Origin: Streptomyces cupreus
GTDB taxonomy: Bacteria; Actinomycetota; Actinomycetes; Streptomycetales; Streptomycetaceae
Length of the DNA stretch: 64,000 nt
Assembly (NCBI RefSeq): GCF_014257025.1
Contig: NZ_JACMSF010000005.1
Location: forward strand, 62,001-126,000
Direction of reading: 5' to 3'
Made by a program: the position numbers and the translations under genes
In this document: positions 38,048-48,185 of the stretch, one piece after another
Position numbering within the stretch: the stretch's first letter is position 1
Layout: every line of letters begins with the position of its first letter
The notes under the pieces: model-generated
The model's database searches: none
What the model saw: the letters and a program-made list of their open reading frames with translations, nothing else
Told to the model about the DNA's origin: nothing

Positions 38048-38935
38048 TCAGCCCGCCTGAGCCGCCGCCGACGCCTGCGTCTCGCCCCGGCGTCGGATCT
38101 GGTCGAAGGTGAACCGCTGAAGGTCGTCGTCGGTCGCGAACACCTTGGTGTCCTTGGTCGTGACGTCCTTGCCGCTGGTGAACCCGGTGACCGTGAAGTA
38201 GGCGTAGCGGCCGTTGGAGTTGCGCGTGGTGCGGCAGACCGCGGCGTTGCAGAAGGGTTTCACGCCCTTGCCGGACAGCGCCTTCACGATGCTCTTGTCG
38301 TCGGTCTGGCCCTTGGCCTTGGTTGCCTGCGCCTCGGTGTCGAAGACGGCCACGCCGACCGTGACCGCGACACCGCCGTTGACGTAGGTGACCCGCATCA
38401 GACGGGTGCAGCCGTTGGCGTCGAGGATCTTCGGCAGGGTCTTCAGGGCGGCCGAGGAGCAGTCCTTGGTGTCGGCCGTCGGACCCTTCTTGTAGAGGGT
38501 CTCGCCCAGAGTCAGCTGCGAGCCCGGGAAGAGGGTCTCGGGGCTGAGCGGGGCGGTGTCCTTCTTGGCGCTCGCGATGAAGTCGTTCGGATCCAGCGGG
38601 GGCGGCGCGCTCGTCGGTTCGAAGGACGGCGCCGGGCCCGTGGACCCGCTCGGTATGTCCGCGGTCGCGGGAAGCTGCGCGGTCGGCTTGTTGGAGGCCT
38701 CGTCGCCGTTGGCCGACACCACGGCCACGGCGACCGCCGCGGCTATCCCGACCGTGGCCAGCGCGCCACCGCCGATGAACAGCAGCCGACGTCGCTTGTT
38801 ACGGGACTCGGACGCCTCGGCGAGCGCGGCCCAGTCCGGGGTCCGGCTGTCGCCGCCGCTGTTCCACGGCTGCTGGGAATGCGGTTTCCAGGGATCCCAC
38901 TGGGACTGGGGTCCCCCCTGCTGCCCGAAACTCAT
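38048..38935 (-). CDS. Single-pass membrane protein with Gln-rich N-terminus, unknown function
   Basis: 295 aa from an ATG at 38935; ATG 38944 adds three residues. The N-terminus (FGQQGGPQSQWDPWKPHSQQ) is Gln/Pro-rich and cytoplasmic. RNKRRRLLFIGGGALATVGI then leads into one membrane helix (about 48-72). A Pro/Ser/Thr linker is followed by an extracytoplasmic domain of about 180 residues with four Cys (DCSSA, NGCTRL, FCNAAVCRTT), probably two disulphides. I recognise this layout as a common streptomycete membrane-protein type without known function. It converges on the glycanase gene with 4 nt between stops. Confidence 0.7.
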   Translation of the reverse strand: MSFGQQGGPQSQWDPWKPHSQQPWNSGGDSRTPDWAALAEASESRNKRRRLLFIGGGALATVGIAAAVAVAVVSANGDEASNKPTAQLPATADIPSGSTGPAPSFEPTSAPPPLDPNDFIASAKKDTAPLSPETLFPGSQLTLGETLYKKGPTADTKDCSSAALKTLPKILDANGCTRLMRVTYVNGGVAVTVGVAVFDTEAQATKAKGQTDDKSIVKALSGKGVKPFCNAAVCRTTRNSNGRYAYFTVTGFTSGKDVTTKDTKVFATDDDLQRFTFDQIRRRGETQASAAAQAG

Positions 38936-39427
38936 GGAGCGCATCTTAGACGGGACGGGGGTGTGCCGTTCCGCCTCAAGAACCCCTGGGGCGCCTGACG
39001 TTACGCCGATGAGCGTGCACAGAAGCGACATTTCCGGGTGGTTGGTGCGACCCGCGTCCTGGCATCTGTGGGCGCTCCGCCTTCGCCGGACGTTGCGGCG
39101 GCGGGCCTTCCCGGGCGCGCTCACGCTGTGTGTGCAGGCGTTCACGATCGTTTGGCGCTGCTGGGCGGGGGGAGCGCCGGATGGGGGTAAAATCGGCTCC
39201 TGCAACGGCAGTGGCCTCGTTTTGACCCGTCCGGGGAAGCCCAGGTATTCTGCCTGTTCGTTGTGTATTGGCTTGCTCATTCTCACGGGACGGGCCCTTA
39301 CACCGGTCCACCGGGCCGATGACCAGCGACCAGCGCGCGGTTTGCGTCACCGCAGCGCGGTCAAGGCTGTCGTGATCGTTTCGGTGACCTGTTCAGGACC
39401 ATTCACTCGAAGCGAAGGCTACGAACC
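38936..39427 (+). other. Intergenic region and leader of rplM-rpsI
   Basis: 492 nt without a supported gene. The rplM promoter lies at 39222-39251 and leaves a 5' UTR of roughly 170 nt. The upstream 280 nt contain open frames but none with a ribosome-binding site, and the best one runs through the promoter, so I call it noncoding. Confidence 0.65.
39222..39251 (+). promoter_or_regulatory. Promoter of rplM-rpsI
   Basis: TTGACC (39222-39227), 18-nt spacer, TATTCT (39246-39251). The hexamers are identical to those upstream of rpsJ. Confidence 0.75.
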
Positions 39428-39871
39428 GTGCGTACGTACAGCCCCAAGCCCGGCGATGTGACGCGCCAGTGGCACGTCATCGACGCTCAGGACGTTGTCC
39501 TGGGCCGTCTCGCCACCACCGCAGCGACCCTCCTCCGGGGCAAGCACAAGCCGATCTACGCCCCCCACGTCGACGCTGGTGACTTCGTCATCATCATCAA
39601 CGCGGACAAGGTGCACCTGTCCGGCAACAAGCGGACCCAGAAGATGGCGTACCGCCACTCCGGCTACCCGGGTGGTCTGCGTTCCGTCCGTTACGACGAG
39701 CTCCTCGACAAGAACCCTGAGAAGGCGATCGAGAAGGCCGTCAAGGGCATGCTCCCCAAGAACTCCCTGGGCCGTCAGATGCTCTCGAAGCTGAAGGTCT
39801 ACAAGGGTGACCAGCACCCGCACGGCGCGCAGCAGCCGCAGCCGTACGAGATCACCCAGGTCGCGCAGTAA
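39428..39871 (+). CDS. rplM: 50S ribosomal protein L13
   Basis: 147 aa. L13 is an early-assembly protein of the large subunit. [20 protein letters not shown] (residues about 12-31), the segment [20 protein letters not shown] and the C-terminal [16 protein letters not shown] identify it. The GTG start is preceded by CGAAGGCTACGAACC. It pairs with rpsI 42 nt downstream, the conserved L13-S9 operon. Confidence 0.98.
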   Translation: MRTYSPKPGDVTRQWHVIDAQDVVLGRLATTAATLLRGKHKPIYAPHVDAGDFVIIINADKVHLSGNKRTQKMAYRHSGYPGGLRSVRYDELLDKNPEKAIEKAVKGMLPKNSLGRQMLSKLKVYKGDQHPHGAQQPQPYEITQVAQ

Positions 39872-39913
39872 GTCCGGCCACCCCCTAAGACTGAAGAGAA
39901 TCTGAGGAGAATC

Positions 39914-40426
39914 GTGGCCGAGACCACTGCCGAGCAGCCGCTCGAAGAGCTTGACATCGACAGCTACACCACCGAGTCCGAGGTCCCCGTCGAGGGCGAG
40001 TACACCTCGGAGTCCCTGGCCTCCCGCTTCGGCGAGCCCCAGCCGGCCGCCGGCCTGGGCCGCCGCAAGAACGCCATCGCCCGCGTCCGGATCGTCCCGG
40101 GCACCGGCAAGTGGAAGATCAACGGCCGCACCCTTGAGGACTACTTCCCCAACAAGGTGCACCAGCAGGAAGTCAACGAGCCGTTCAAGGTCCTGGAGCT
40201 CGAGGGCCGCTACGACGTCATCGCCCGCATCGCGGGTGGCGGTGTCTCCGGTCAGGCCGGTGCGCTCCGCCTCGGTGTCGCCCGTGCGCTGAACGAGGCC
40301 GACGTCGACAACAACCGCGGCCCGCTCAAGAAGGCCGGCTTCCTCCGCCGCGACGACCGTGCGGTCGAGCGCAAGAAGGCCGGTCTGAAGAAGGCCCGCA
40401 AGGCTCCGCAGTACAGCAAGCGCTAA
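39914..40426 (+). CDS. rpsI: 30S ribosomal protein S9
   Basis: 170 aa. S9 lies in the head, and its C-terminal tail reaches the P-site tRNA; the conserved end QYSKR is present. The core starts near [20 protein letters not shown]. An acidic N-terminal extension of about 45 residues ([15 protein letters not shown] sequence) is typical of actinobacteria. Start is a GTG with CTGAGGAGAATC upstream. A strong terminator follows. Confidence 0.98.
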   Translation: MAETTAEQPLEELDIDSYTTESEVPVEGEYTSESLASRFGEPQPAAGLGRRKNAIARVRIVPGTGKWKINGRTLEDYFPNKVHQQEVNEPFKVLELEGRYDVIARIAGGGVSGQAGALRLGVARALNEADVDNNRGPLKKAGFLRRDDRAVERKKAGLKKARKAPQYSKR

Positions 40427-40469
40427 GCTTCGCTGCCTGCAGCTCGTACTCGCACTTCAGCAGTACGTC

Positions 40470-40511
40470 CGAACGCCCCGGCGGCACGCCACAGTGCCGC
40501 CGGGGCGTTCG
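40470..40511 (+). terminator. Terminator after rpsI
   Basis: A perfect 18-bp stem (40470-40487 with 40494-40511), a GCCACA loop, then TTTAT. It is the clearest intrinsic terminator in the window. Confidence 0.93.
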
Positions 40512-40603
40512 TTTATCACGGTCTTGGGCGTATAACGACACAAGACGCTCAAAGGCACATGTGATCGGACGATCTCCGAACTGACGCTTCATCAGGAGGA
40601 CAA

Positions 40604-41962
40604 GTGGGACGACTCTTCGGCACGGACGGCGTGCGTGGTGTCGCCAACGCGGATCTGACCGCCGAGATGGCGCTCGGTCTGTCGGTCGCGGCGGCCCACG
40701 TGCTGGCTGAGGCGGGCACCTTCGAGGGCCACCGGCCGACTGCGGTGGTCGGACGGGACCCGCGCGCGTCGGGGGAGTTCCTGGAAGCCGCCGTGGTCGC
40801 CGGTCTGGCAAGCGCGGGTGTCGACGTGCTGCGGGTCGGTGTGCTGCCGACGCCCGCGGTGGCGTATCTCACCGGCGCGCTCGGCGCCGACCTCGGTGTC
40901 ATGCTCTCCGCCAGCCACAACGCCATGCCGGACAACGGCATCAAGTTCCTCGCGCGCGGCGGGCACAAGCTCGACGACGAGCTGGAGGAGCGGATCGAGG
41001 CCGTCTACGAGGAGCACCGGCGCGGTGAGCCCTGGGAGCGGCCCACCGGCGCGGGCGTCGGCCGGGTCCGGGAGTACGACGAGGGCTTCGACAAGTACAT
41101 CGCCCACCTCGTCGCCGTACTGCCCAACCGGCTCGACGGGCTGAAGATCGTCCTCGACGAGGCGCACGGTGCCGCTTCGCGGGTGTCGCCGGAGGCGTTC
41201 TCGCGGGCCGGGGCCGAGATCATCACGATCGGGGCCGAGCCGGACGGGCTCAACATCAACGACGGCTGTGGATCGACCCACCTCGATCTGCTGAAGGCCG
41301 CCGTCGTCGAGCACGGCGCTCATTTCGGCATCGCCCACGACGGTGACGCCGACCGCTGTCTGGCCGTCGACCACACCGGTGAGGAGGTGGACGGCGATCA
41401 GATCATGGCCGTACTCGCGCTGGCGATGCGGGAGCGTTCCGCACTGCGCTCCGGCACCGTTGTCGCGACCGTCATGTCCAACCTCGGGTTCAAGCTGGCG
41501 CTTGAGCGGGAGGGGCTGAAGATCGTCCAGACCGCTGTCGGTGACCGGTATGTGCTGGAGGAGATGAAGGAGCACGGATACGCGCTCGGCGGTGAGCAGT
41601 CCGGGCACGTGATCATCCTCGATCACGCGACGACCGGGGACGGCACGCTGACCGGGCTCATGCTCGCGGCTCGCGTCGCGGAGACCGGGCGGTCCCTGCG
41701 GGAGCTGGCCTCTGTGATGGAGCGGCTGCCTCAGGTGCTGATCAATGTGCCTGATGTCGATCGGTCGCGGGTCAAGACGTCCGGGGAGCTGGCGGCTGCC
41801 GTCGCGGAGGCGGAGGCGGAGCTGGGGTCCACGGGGCGGGTGCTGCTGCGGTCGTCCGGGACCGAGCCGCTTGTTCGGGTGATGGTCGAGGCCGCGGATA
41901 TCGATCAGGCTCGGTCTGTTGCCGGGCGGCTTGCCGATGTTGTGAAGTCGGCGTTGGGGTAG
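40604..41962 (+). CDS. glmM: Phosphoglucosamine mutase
   Basis: 452 aa. Converts glucosamine-6-phosphate to glucosamine-1-phosphate for UDP-GlcNAc and hence peptidoglycan. [15 protein letters not shown] is the family start, the phosphorylated Ser104 lies in [13 protein letters not shown], the magnesium loop [11 protein letters not shown] is near residue 246, and the sugar-binding GGEQSGH follows. Start is a GTG with CAGGAGGAC upstream. It lies downstream of rpsI as in other actinobacteria, and glmS is about 4 kb away, so amino-sugar synthesis genes cluster here. Confidence 0.98.
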   Translation: MGRLFGTDGVRGVANADLTAEMALGLSVAAAHVLAEAGTFEGHRPTAVVGRDPRASGEFLEAAVVAGLASAGVDVLRVGVLPTPAVAYLTGALGADLGVMLSASHNAMPDNGIKFLARGGHKLDDELEERIEAVYEEHRRGEPWERPTGAGVGRVREYDEGFDKYIAHLVAVLPNRLDGLKIVLDEAHGAASRVSPEAFSRAGAEIITIGAEPDGLNINDGCGSTHLDLLKAAVVEHGAHFGIAHDGDADRCLAVDHTGEEVDGDQIMAVLALAMRERSALRSGTVVATVMSNLGFKLALEREGLKIVQTAVGDRYVLEEMKEHGYALGGEQSGHVIILDHATTGDGTLTGLMLAARVAETGRSLRELASVMERLPQVLINVPDVDRSRVKTSGELAAAVAEAEAELGSTGRVLLRSSGTEPLVRVMVEAADIDQARSVAGRLADVVKSALG

Positions 41963-41980
41963 TTCGCCTCCCCCGTGCCG

Positions 41981-42910
41981 TCAGGCACGTTGGCGCTGCC
42001 GCTTCCAGAAGTACTTCTGGGCCAGCAGCGTCAGCGTGCCGGCCAGGATGATGCCCAGGAGGTTCAGCAGTAGCTGTTCCGTCGAGCCCCAGGTCTGTTC
42101 GGTGTCGCCGTAGCTCAGGGCCACTGCCGCGTTGGCTGCTGCCGGGACCGTGGTGACCGAGATGGCCACGCCTACCAGGGCGCCCGACTTGGACGAGGTC
42201 AGGGAGAGGGTGCCGGCCGCGCCGGCCAGGACCGCGACGATGAACGAGAACGCGTCGGGGGCGTAGACGAAGCTGGTCTGGGGACGGTCGTCGTCCAGTT
42301 GCTCCTGGCTGAACAGGTCGATCGAGTCCATGAAGAGGCTGAACCCGACGGTCACCGCCATGGCCACGGCGAAGCCGACGATCAGCGCCGTGAGCGACCG
42401 CAGCGCCAGTCGTGGGGCGCGCTGCACCAGCGCCGTGGAGAAGCCCGCCAGCGGGCCGAACTCCGGGCCGACGGCCATCGCGCCCACGATCAGGATGGCG
42501 TTGTCCAGCACCACACCGCAGGCCGCGATCATCGTGGCGAGGGTGATGAACGCGAGGTAGGTGACGGAGAGCGTCGACTCCTCGTGCGTCGCGTCCGTCA
42601 GGTGCTCCCACAGGACCGCGTCCGCGCCCTCGCCGGGTGCCTCCGCCTCGGCCTTGTCCGCGCGCTTGGACAGCGAGAGGTCGATGTTCTCGACGGCGAT
42701 GGAGCCGCTGTCCTCGATGCCCAGCCGCTGGAGCCCGCTGAGGAGTCCGTCGCCCGCCTCGCGTGCCACGTCGCACAGCACGACGTCCCCGGCGGGGTTG
42801 TGGGCGGTGCCCGGCAGCACCACCAGATGGGTGGCTCCGACCGTCCCCTCGATCAGGCGGACCACGTCGTCGGTCTTGTCGGACGGCGTGATCAGGCGCA
42901 GATGCAGCAT
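41981..42910 (-). CDS. DUF389-family membrane protein
   Basis: 309 aa. A soluble N-terminal domain of about 110 residues (LRLITPSDKTDDVVRLIEGT) is followed by about six hydrophobic helices. The segment ATMIAACGVVLDNAILIVGA with GAMAVGPEFGPLAG is the hallmark of the DUF389 family of integral membrane proteins, whose function is unknown to me. It starts 18 nt after coaA on the same strand, with AAAAAGGCGCCC before the ATG, so they are likely co-transcribed. It converges on glmM. Confidence 0.85.
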   Translation of the reverse strand: MLHLRLITPSDKTDDVVRLIEGTVGATHLVVLPGTAHNPAGDVVLCDVAREAGDGLLSGLQRLGIEDSGSIAVENIDLSLSKRADKAEAEAPGEGADAVLWEHLTDATHEESTLSVTYLAFITLATMIAACGVVLDNAILIVGAMAVGPEFGPLAGFSTALVQRAPRLALRSLTALIVGFAVAMAVTVGFSLFMDSIDLFSQEQLDDDRPQTSFVYAPDAFSFIVAVLAGAAGTLSLTSSKSGALVGVAISVTTVPAAANAAVALSYGDTEQTWGSTEQLLLNLLGIILAGTLTLLAQKYFWKRQRQRA

Positions 42911-42928
42911 GGGCGCCTTTTTATCAGC

Positions 42929-43918
42929 TCACAACTTCCGCAGGCTCAGCCGCTGCACCTTGTGGTCGGGGCCCTTGCGGACGACGAGGGTCGCACGGCC
43001 CCGGGTCGGGGCCACGTTCTCCACCAGGTTGGGCTTGTTGATGGTCCGCCAGGTCGTACGGGCGTAGTCCAGGGCGTCCTCCTCGGAGACCTGGGTGTAC
43101 TTGCGGAAGTACGAGGACGGGTTCTGGAAGGCCGTCGCGCGCAGCTTCTTGAAGCGGTTGAGGTACCAGCGCTCGATGTCCTCGGTGCGGGCGTCGACGT
43201 ACACGCTGAAGTCGAAGTAGTCGGCGAGGCCGACGCGGGTGCGGCCGTCCTTGCCGGGGAGTGCGGGCTGGAGGACGTTCAGGCCCTCGACGATCAGGAT
43301 GTCCGGGCGGCGGACCGTGAGCTTCTGGCCCGGGACGATGTCGTAGATGAGGTGGGAGTAGACGGGGGCGGTGACCTCGTCCTTGCCCGCCTTGATGTCG
43401 GCGACGAAACGGGTCAGGGCGCGGCGGTCGTACGACTCGGGGAAGCCCTTCCTCGACATCAGGCCCCGCGCCTCCAGCTCCTTGGTCGGCAGCAGGAAGC
43501 CGTCCGTGGTGACCAACTCCACACGCGGGTGCTCGGGCCAGCGGGAGAGCAGCGCCTGGAGGAGACGGGCGACCGTGGACTTGCCGACGGCGACCGAGCC
43601 GGCGACCCCTATGACGAACGGGGTGCCGGACTGGGAGCCCCCTTCGCCGAGGAAGGTGTTGAGCGCGCTTCTGAGGCCGTCCGTGGCGCCGACGTACAGA
43701 TTGAGCAGGCGGGAGAGCGGGAGGTAGATGTCCCGCACCTCGTCGAGGTCGATGACGTCGCCGAGACCGCGCAGCTTCTCGACTTCCTCGGCGGAGAGCG
43801 GCAGCGGCGTCTTGTCGCGCAGCGCGCTCCACTCGGCTCGGGTGAGGTCGACGTAGGGAGTCGCCTCCGGCCTTGGCCGGTGGGCGCTCCGGGGCATCGG
43901 AGAGACCGGAGAGATCAC
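42929..43918 (-). CDS. coaA: Pantothenate kinase, type I
   Basis: 329 aa from a GTG at 43918; an ATG at 43897 is a possible shorter start. It phosphorylates pantothenate, the first committed step to coenzyme A. The P-loop [34 protein letters not shown] and [13 protein letters not shown] are signatures of the bacterial type I (CoaA) enzyme. It is divergent from the ABC exporter 173 nt away and is followed by the DUF389 gene. Confidence 0.96.
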   Translation of the reverse strand: MISPVSPMPRSAHRPRPEATPYVDLTRAEWSALRDKTPLPLSAEEVEKLRGLGDVIDLDEVRDIYLPLSRLLNLYVGATDGLRSALNTFLGEGGSQSGTPFVIGVAGSVAVGKSTVARLLQALLSRWPEHPRVELVTTDGFLLPTKELEARGLMSRKGFPESYDRRALTRFVADIKAGKDEVTAPVYSHLIYDIVPGQKLTVRRPDILIVEGLNVLQPALPGKDGRTRVGLADYFDFSVYVDARTEDIERWYLNRFKKLRATAFQNPSSYFRKYTQVSEEDALDYARTTWRTINKPNLVENVAPTRGRATLVVRKGPDHKVQRLSLRKL

Positions 43919-44091
43919 AGTCCATTGTTACGGGAGTACGAACGGGCGGTGGGGTGGGATCCGTCACGCACCCAGGGTTTCGGGGCGAACCGGGGCAAGG
44001 CGGGGAATGTCAGTGGCGTGCGTCACAGTTGTGGGAGAGGTGGGCCCAGGCAGGGTCCACCCGGACATGACGTAACCCTGAGGGGCGACCC

Positions 44092-45096
44092 ATGACGTAT
44101 GCGATTGAGGCGGAAGGACTGGTCAAGCGGTTCAAGGAGACCGAGGCGCTGGCCGGGGTCGACCTGGGAGCCCGGCAGGGCTCGGTGCTCGGGCTGCTGG
44201 GTCCCAACGGCGCGGGGAAGACGACGGCCGTGCGGATCTTCGCGACGCTGCTCCAGCCGGACGCGGGCCGGGCCCAGGTGGCCGGGCACGACGTGGTGCG
44301 GGACGCGGGGATCGTGCGCGCGCTGGTCGGGCTGACCGGGCAGTACGCCGCGGTGGACGAAAACCTGACCGGCACGGAGAACCTGCTGCTCATCGGCAGG
44401 CTGCTCGGCCTGCCGCGCGGGGAGGCGAAGGCACGCGCGCGGGAACTGCTGGAGCGCTTCCAGCTGACGGACGCGGCCGGGCGGGCCACGAAGACGTACT
44501 CGGGCGGTATGCGACGGCGCCTCGACCTCGCCGCGAGCCTGGTCGGCCGACCCAGCATCCTCTTCCTCGACGAACCCACGACCGGCCTGGACCCGCACAG
44601 TCGAGGCGAGCTGTGGGACCTGCTGCGGGGCCTGGTCGCGGACGGCGCGACCGCCCTGCTGACCACGCAGTACCTGAACGAGGCCGATGTGCTCGCCGAC
44701 GACATCGTGGTGATCGACAAGGGCCGGGTGATCGCCGAGGGCACCCCGGACCAGCTGAAGTCCCAGGTCGGTGGCCAGGTGCTGCAAGTGCGGCCGCTGA
44801 TCGCGGAGGAGCTCGGGCGGGTGCACGCGCTGGTGGCCCAGGCGGCCGGCGCCCAGACCCAGATCGAGGGCGAGACGGTCACGGCCCCGGTGAAGGACCC
44901 CGAGCTGATGCCGGCCGTGGTCCGCACGCTCGACCGGGAGGGCATAGCGGTGGGCGAACTGGCGCTACGGCGCTCCTCGCTCGACGAGGTGTTCCTGGCC
45001 CTGACCGGCCACCGCGCCGAGCCCGAGGGCGAGCCGGAGGACGACGGCGGCGAGCCCGTCCGCGAGGACACCGAGCTGGAGAGGGCGGTGAACTGA
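44092..45096 (+). CDS. ABC transporter ATP-binding protein, DrrA-like drug exporter
   Basis: 334 aa. Walker A GPNGAGKTTAVRIF, signature TYSGGMRRRLDLAASL, Walker B ILFLDEPTTGLDP and the H-loop region TTQYLNEADVLADD are all intact. The C-terminal part of about 100 residues (VLQVRPLIAEELGRV) matches the daunorubicin-resistance ATPase DrrA subfamily. ATG 44092 follows GAGGGGCGACCC. The permease begins 2 nt after its stop. The exported compound is unknown. Confidence 0.92.
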   Translation: MTYAIEAEGLVKRFKETEALAGVDLGARQGSVLGLLGPNGAGKTTAVRIFATLLQPDAGRAQVAGHDVVRDAGIVRALVGLTGQYAAVDENLTGTENLLLIGRLLGLPRGEAKARARELLERFQLTDAAGRATKTYSGGMRRRLDLAASLVGRPSILFLDEPTTGLDPHSRGELWDLLRGLVADGATALLTTQYLNEADVLADDIVVIDKGRVIAEGTPDQLKSQVGGQVLQVRPLIAEELGRVHALVAQAAGAQTQIEGETVTAPVKDPELMPAVVRTLDREGIAVGELALRRSSLDEVFLALTGHRAEPEGEPEDDGGEPVREDTELERAVN

Positions 45097-45098
45097 TC

Positions 45099-45908
45099 AT
45101 GACCGCCACGACCCTCACGGCCCCCCTCACCAAGTCGGGCCGGGTACGGCCGCTCGCCGGACTCCAGCAGACCTTCACCATGGCCTGGCGGAGCCTGGTC
45201 GCGGTCAAGCACAACCCGCTCGAACTGGTCGACTACAGCATCACGCCGATCATGTTCGTGTTCCTGTTCACCTACGTCCTGGGCGGGCAGATGGCCGGAT
45301 CGCCCGAGGCGTATCTGAGGTACGCGCTGCCCGGGATCATCGTGCAGAACACCCTGTTCATGACGATGTACACGGCGATGGCGCTCAACACCGATCTCAC
45401 CAAAGGCGTCTTCGACCGGCTGCGCAGCCTGCCGATAGCCCGCTCGGCACCGCTGATCGGCCGGATCACGGCGGACCTCGCCAAGCATCTGTGGGCGCTG
45501 CTGCTGATGATCGGGCTCGGGCTGCTGCTCGGCTTCCGGGTCACCGGCGGGTTCGACGGCTTCCTGCTCGGCACCCTGTTGGTGATCGTGTTCGCGGCGG
45601 CGGTGTCATGGAGCGCGGTGCTGATCGGGATGCTGGCGGGGGACGCGGAGAAGGTGCAGGCGTTCGCGTTCACCCTCATCTTCCCGATCACCTTCACCAG
45701 CAGCGCGTTCGTCAGGGTGGAGACGATGCCGGGATGGCTCCAGGCGTGGAGCGATGTGAACCCGGTGACCCATCTCTCGGACGCCTTCCGGGGGTTGCTG
45801 ATCGGCGGTCCGGTGGCGGAGCCGGTGCTGTGGTCGCTGGTGTGGGCGGCCGGGATAGCGCTCGTGTTCTATCCGCTGGCGATGAGGGCGTATCGGGCGA
45901 AGACATGA
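45099..45908 (+). CDS. ABC-2 type permease, DrrB-like
   Basis: 269 aa from an ATG at 45099, 2 nt after the ATPase gene, with GAGAGGGCGGTG inside the end of that gene as ribosome-binding site. About six membrane helices; PLELVDYSITPIMFVFLFTY, FDRLRSLPIARSAPLIGRI and the segment NPVTHLSDAFRGLL are the ABC-2 and DrrB signatures. It forms an exporter with the preceding ATPase. No antibiotic gene cluster is adjacent, so self-resistance is not indicated. Confidence 0.92.
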   Translation: MTATTLTAPLTKSGRVRPLAGLQQTFTMAWRSLVAVKHNPLELVDYSITPIMFVFLFTYVLGGQMAGSPEAYLRYALPGIIVQNTLFMTMYTAMALNTDLTKGVFDRLRSLPIARSAPLIGRITADLAKHLWALLLMIGLGLLLGFRVTGGFDGFLLGTLLVIVFAAAVSWSAVLIGMLAGDAEKVQAFAFTLIFPITFTSSAFVRVETMPGWLQAWSDVNPVTHLSDAFRGLLIGGPVAEPVLWSLVWAAGIALVFYPLAMRAYRAKT

Positions 45909-45996
45909 GTCCTCGAAGGCGTAAGGCCGTGGGAATTTCCGAAATCGGGCAGGCTACGGCCTGTTCGGCGATGGATTCGATCGTAGGCTGCCGCTC

Positions 45997-47844
45997 ATGT
46001 GCGGAATCGTGGGATACGTGGGGTCGCAGTCGGCGCTCGATGTCGTGATGGCCGGGCTGAAGCGACTGGAGTACCGGGGTTACGACTCGGCGGGCGTGGC
46101 CGTGCTCGCGGACGGCGGTCTGGCCGCCGCGAAGAAGGCCGGAAAGCTACTCAACCTGGAGAAGGAACTGGTCGACCGTCCGCTGCCGAGCGGCTCCACC
46201 GGCATCGGGCACACACGCTGGGCGACACACGGCGGACCCACGGACGCGAACGCGCATCCGCATCTGGACAACGCCGGACGCGTGGCCGTCGTCCACAACG
46301 GCATCATCGAGAACTTCGCGCTGCTGCGGGCGGAACTGGCCGAGCGGGGCCACGACTTGACCTCCGAGACGGACACCGAGGTGGTCTCCCACCTGCTCGC
46401 GGAGGAGTTCTCCTCCTGCGCCGACCTCGCGGAGGCGATGCGGCTGGTGTGCCGGCGGCTGGAGGGGGCGTTCACCCTGGTCGCGGTGCACGCGGACGAG
46501 CCGGACGTGGTCGTCGGCGCGCGCCGGAACTCGCCGCTGGTGGTGGGCGTGGGAGAGGGCGAGGCCTTCCTGGCCTCCGACGTGGCGGCCTTCATCGCCC
46601 ACACCCGCTCCGCGATCGAACTGGGCCAGGACCAGGTGGTCGAGCTCCGCCGCGACGGCGTCACGGTGACCGGCTTCGACGGCAGCCCGGCCGGGGTCCG
46701 CTCGTACCACGTCGACTGGGACGCCTCGGCCGCCGAGAAGGGCGGCTACGACTACTTCATGCTCAAGGAGATCGCCGAGCAGCCCAAGGCGGTCGCCGAC
46801 ACCCTGCTCGGCCGCATCGACGCGGCCGGCTCGCTGACGCTGGACGAGGTGCGGATCCCGGCGAGCGAACTGCGGGAGATCGACAAGGTCGTCGTCGTGG
46901 CCTGCGGTACGGCCTTCCACGCCGGGCTGATCGCCAAGTACGCCATCGAACACTGGACGCGGATTCCCTGCGAGGTGGAGCTGGCGAGCGAGTTCCGGTA
47001 CCGGGACCCGATCCTGGACGCGCGGTCCCTGGTCATCGCCATCTCCCAGTCCGGCGAGACCATGGACACGCTGATGGCGCTGCGGCACGCCCGTGAGCAG
47101 GGCTCCAGGGTGCTGGCGATCTGCAACACCAACGGCTCGACGATCCCGCGCGAGTCGGACGCGGTGCTGTACACGCACGCGGGGCCCGAGGTGGCGGTCG
47201 CCTCGACGAAGGCCTTCCTGACACAGCTGGTGGCCTGCTACCTGGTGGCGCTGTACCTGGGCCAGGTGCGCGGCACCAAGTGGGGCGACGAGATCCGGGC
47301 GGTCATCCGGGACCTGGCGGAGATCTCCGGCGAGGTGGAGCGCGTACTGGAGACGATGGAACCGGTACGCGCGCTGGCCCGCTCCCTGGCCGCCAAGAAC
47401 ACGGTCCTGTTCCTGGGCCGGCACGTGGGCTATCCGGTGGCGCTGGAGGGCGCTCTGAAGCTGAAGGAGCTCGCCTACATGCACGCCGAGGGCTTCGCGG
47501 CGGGCGAGCTGAAGCACGGGCCGATCGCGCTGATCGAGGACGACCTGCCGGTGGTGGTGGTCGTCCCGTCACCGCGAGGGCGTTCGGTCCTCCACGACAA
47601 GATCGTGTCCAACATCCAGGAGATCAGGGCCCGGGGCGCACGCACGATCGTGATCGCCGAGGAGGGGGACGATGCGGTTGTCCCGTACGCGGACCACCTG
47701 ATCCGCATCCCGGCGACGCCGACGCTGCTCCAGCCGCTGGTGGCGACGGTCCCGCTCCAGGTGTTCGCGTGCGAGCTGGCGACGGCCCGGGGGAACGAGG
47801 TGGATCAGCCTCGGAACCTGGCGAAGTCGGTGACGGTGGAGTAG
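45997..47844 (+). CDS. glmS: Glutamine-fructose-6-phosphate aminotransferase (isomerising)
   Basis: 615 aa. Makes glucosamine-6-phosphate, the first step to UDP-GlcNAc. Cys2 of MCGIVGYVGSQ is the N-terminal nucleophile of the glutaminase domain, with GHTRWATHG and HNGIIENFALLR following. Two SIS sugar-isomerase domains fill the C-terminal half (CGTAFHAGLIAKYAIE, SQSGETMDTL), and the protein ends KSVTVE as in the family. I see no riboswitch-like structure in the 88 nt upstream. With glmM nearby it supplies peptidoglycan precursors. Confidence 0.98.
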   Translation: MCGIVGYVGSQSALDVVMAGLKRLEYRGYDSAGVAVLADGGLAAAKKAGKLLNLEKELVDRPLPSGSTGIGHTRWATHGGPTDANAHPHLDNAGRVAVVHNGIIENFALLRAELAERGHDLTSETDTEVVSHLLAEEFSSCADLAEAMRLVCRRLEGAFTLVAVHADEPDVVVGARRNSPLVVGVGEGEAFLASDVAAFIAHTRSAIELGQDQVVELRRDGVTVTGFDGSPAGVRSYHVDWDASAAEKGGYDYFMLKEIAEQPKAVADTLLGRIDAAGSLTLDEVRIPASELREIDKVVVVACGTAFHAGLIAKYAIEHWTRIPCEVELASEFRYRDPILDARSLVIAISQSGETMDTLMALRHAREQGSRVLAICNTNGSTIPRESDAVLYTHAGPEVAVASTKAFLTQLVACYLVALYLGQVRGTKWGDEIRAVIRDLAEISGEVERVLETMEPVRALARSLAAKNTVLFLGRHVGYPVALEGALKLKELAYMHAEGFAAGELKHGPIALIEDDLPVVVVVPSPRGRSVLHDKIVSNIQEIRARGARTIVIAEEGDDAVVPYADHLIRIPATPTLLQPLVATVPLQVFACELATARGNEVDQPRNLAKSVTVE

Positions 47845-48185
47845 GTCACCGCGTCAGGGCCAGCGTGCCTCCGACCGGCAGGGCGTGCCAGCCGCATGAC
47901 CGTGCCGCACCTCCCACACCGGTACGGCGATGCCCGCCAGCTCCTCCGACCTCGCCATGTCGGCCTGGGCCTCGGGGGACGACTTCGGGCGCTTGGACTG
48001 CCAGGCGGCCGTAGACGCCGAGCTTGATGACCGCCTCCGCCTCGACCAGGAAGTGCATGGTTTTCACCAAGGGTCCCGGACGAGCTACGGCATCGCCGTG
48101 CACCGCGAGACGGGCGCCGCGCTGGCCCCGCGCAACGGTCCCGGCGGGCACCCGTACCTCCCGCACGACCTGGTTCTTCCGGGCC
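47845..48185. other. Intergenic region without a supported gene
   Basis: 341 nt between the convergent glmS and nnr genes. Overlapping open frames exist on both strands: a 94-codon plus frame from 47930 overruns the end of nnr, and two minus frames switch good codon bias near 48010. None has a convincing ribosome-binding site or a family I recognise. It could be a decayed gene. Confidence 0.5.

Noticed and set aside
44092..45908. DrrAB-like exporter as sign of an antibiotic cluster
   Set aside because: Neighbours are coaA and glmS; no biosynthetic enzymes are adjacent, and this transporter family is common outside antibiotic clusters.
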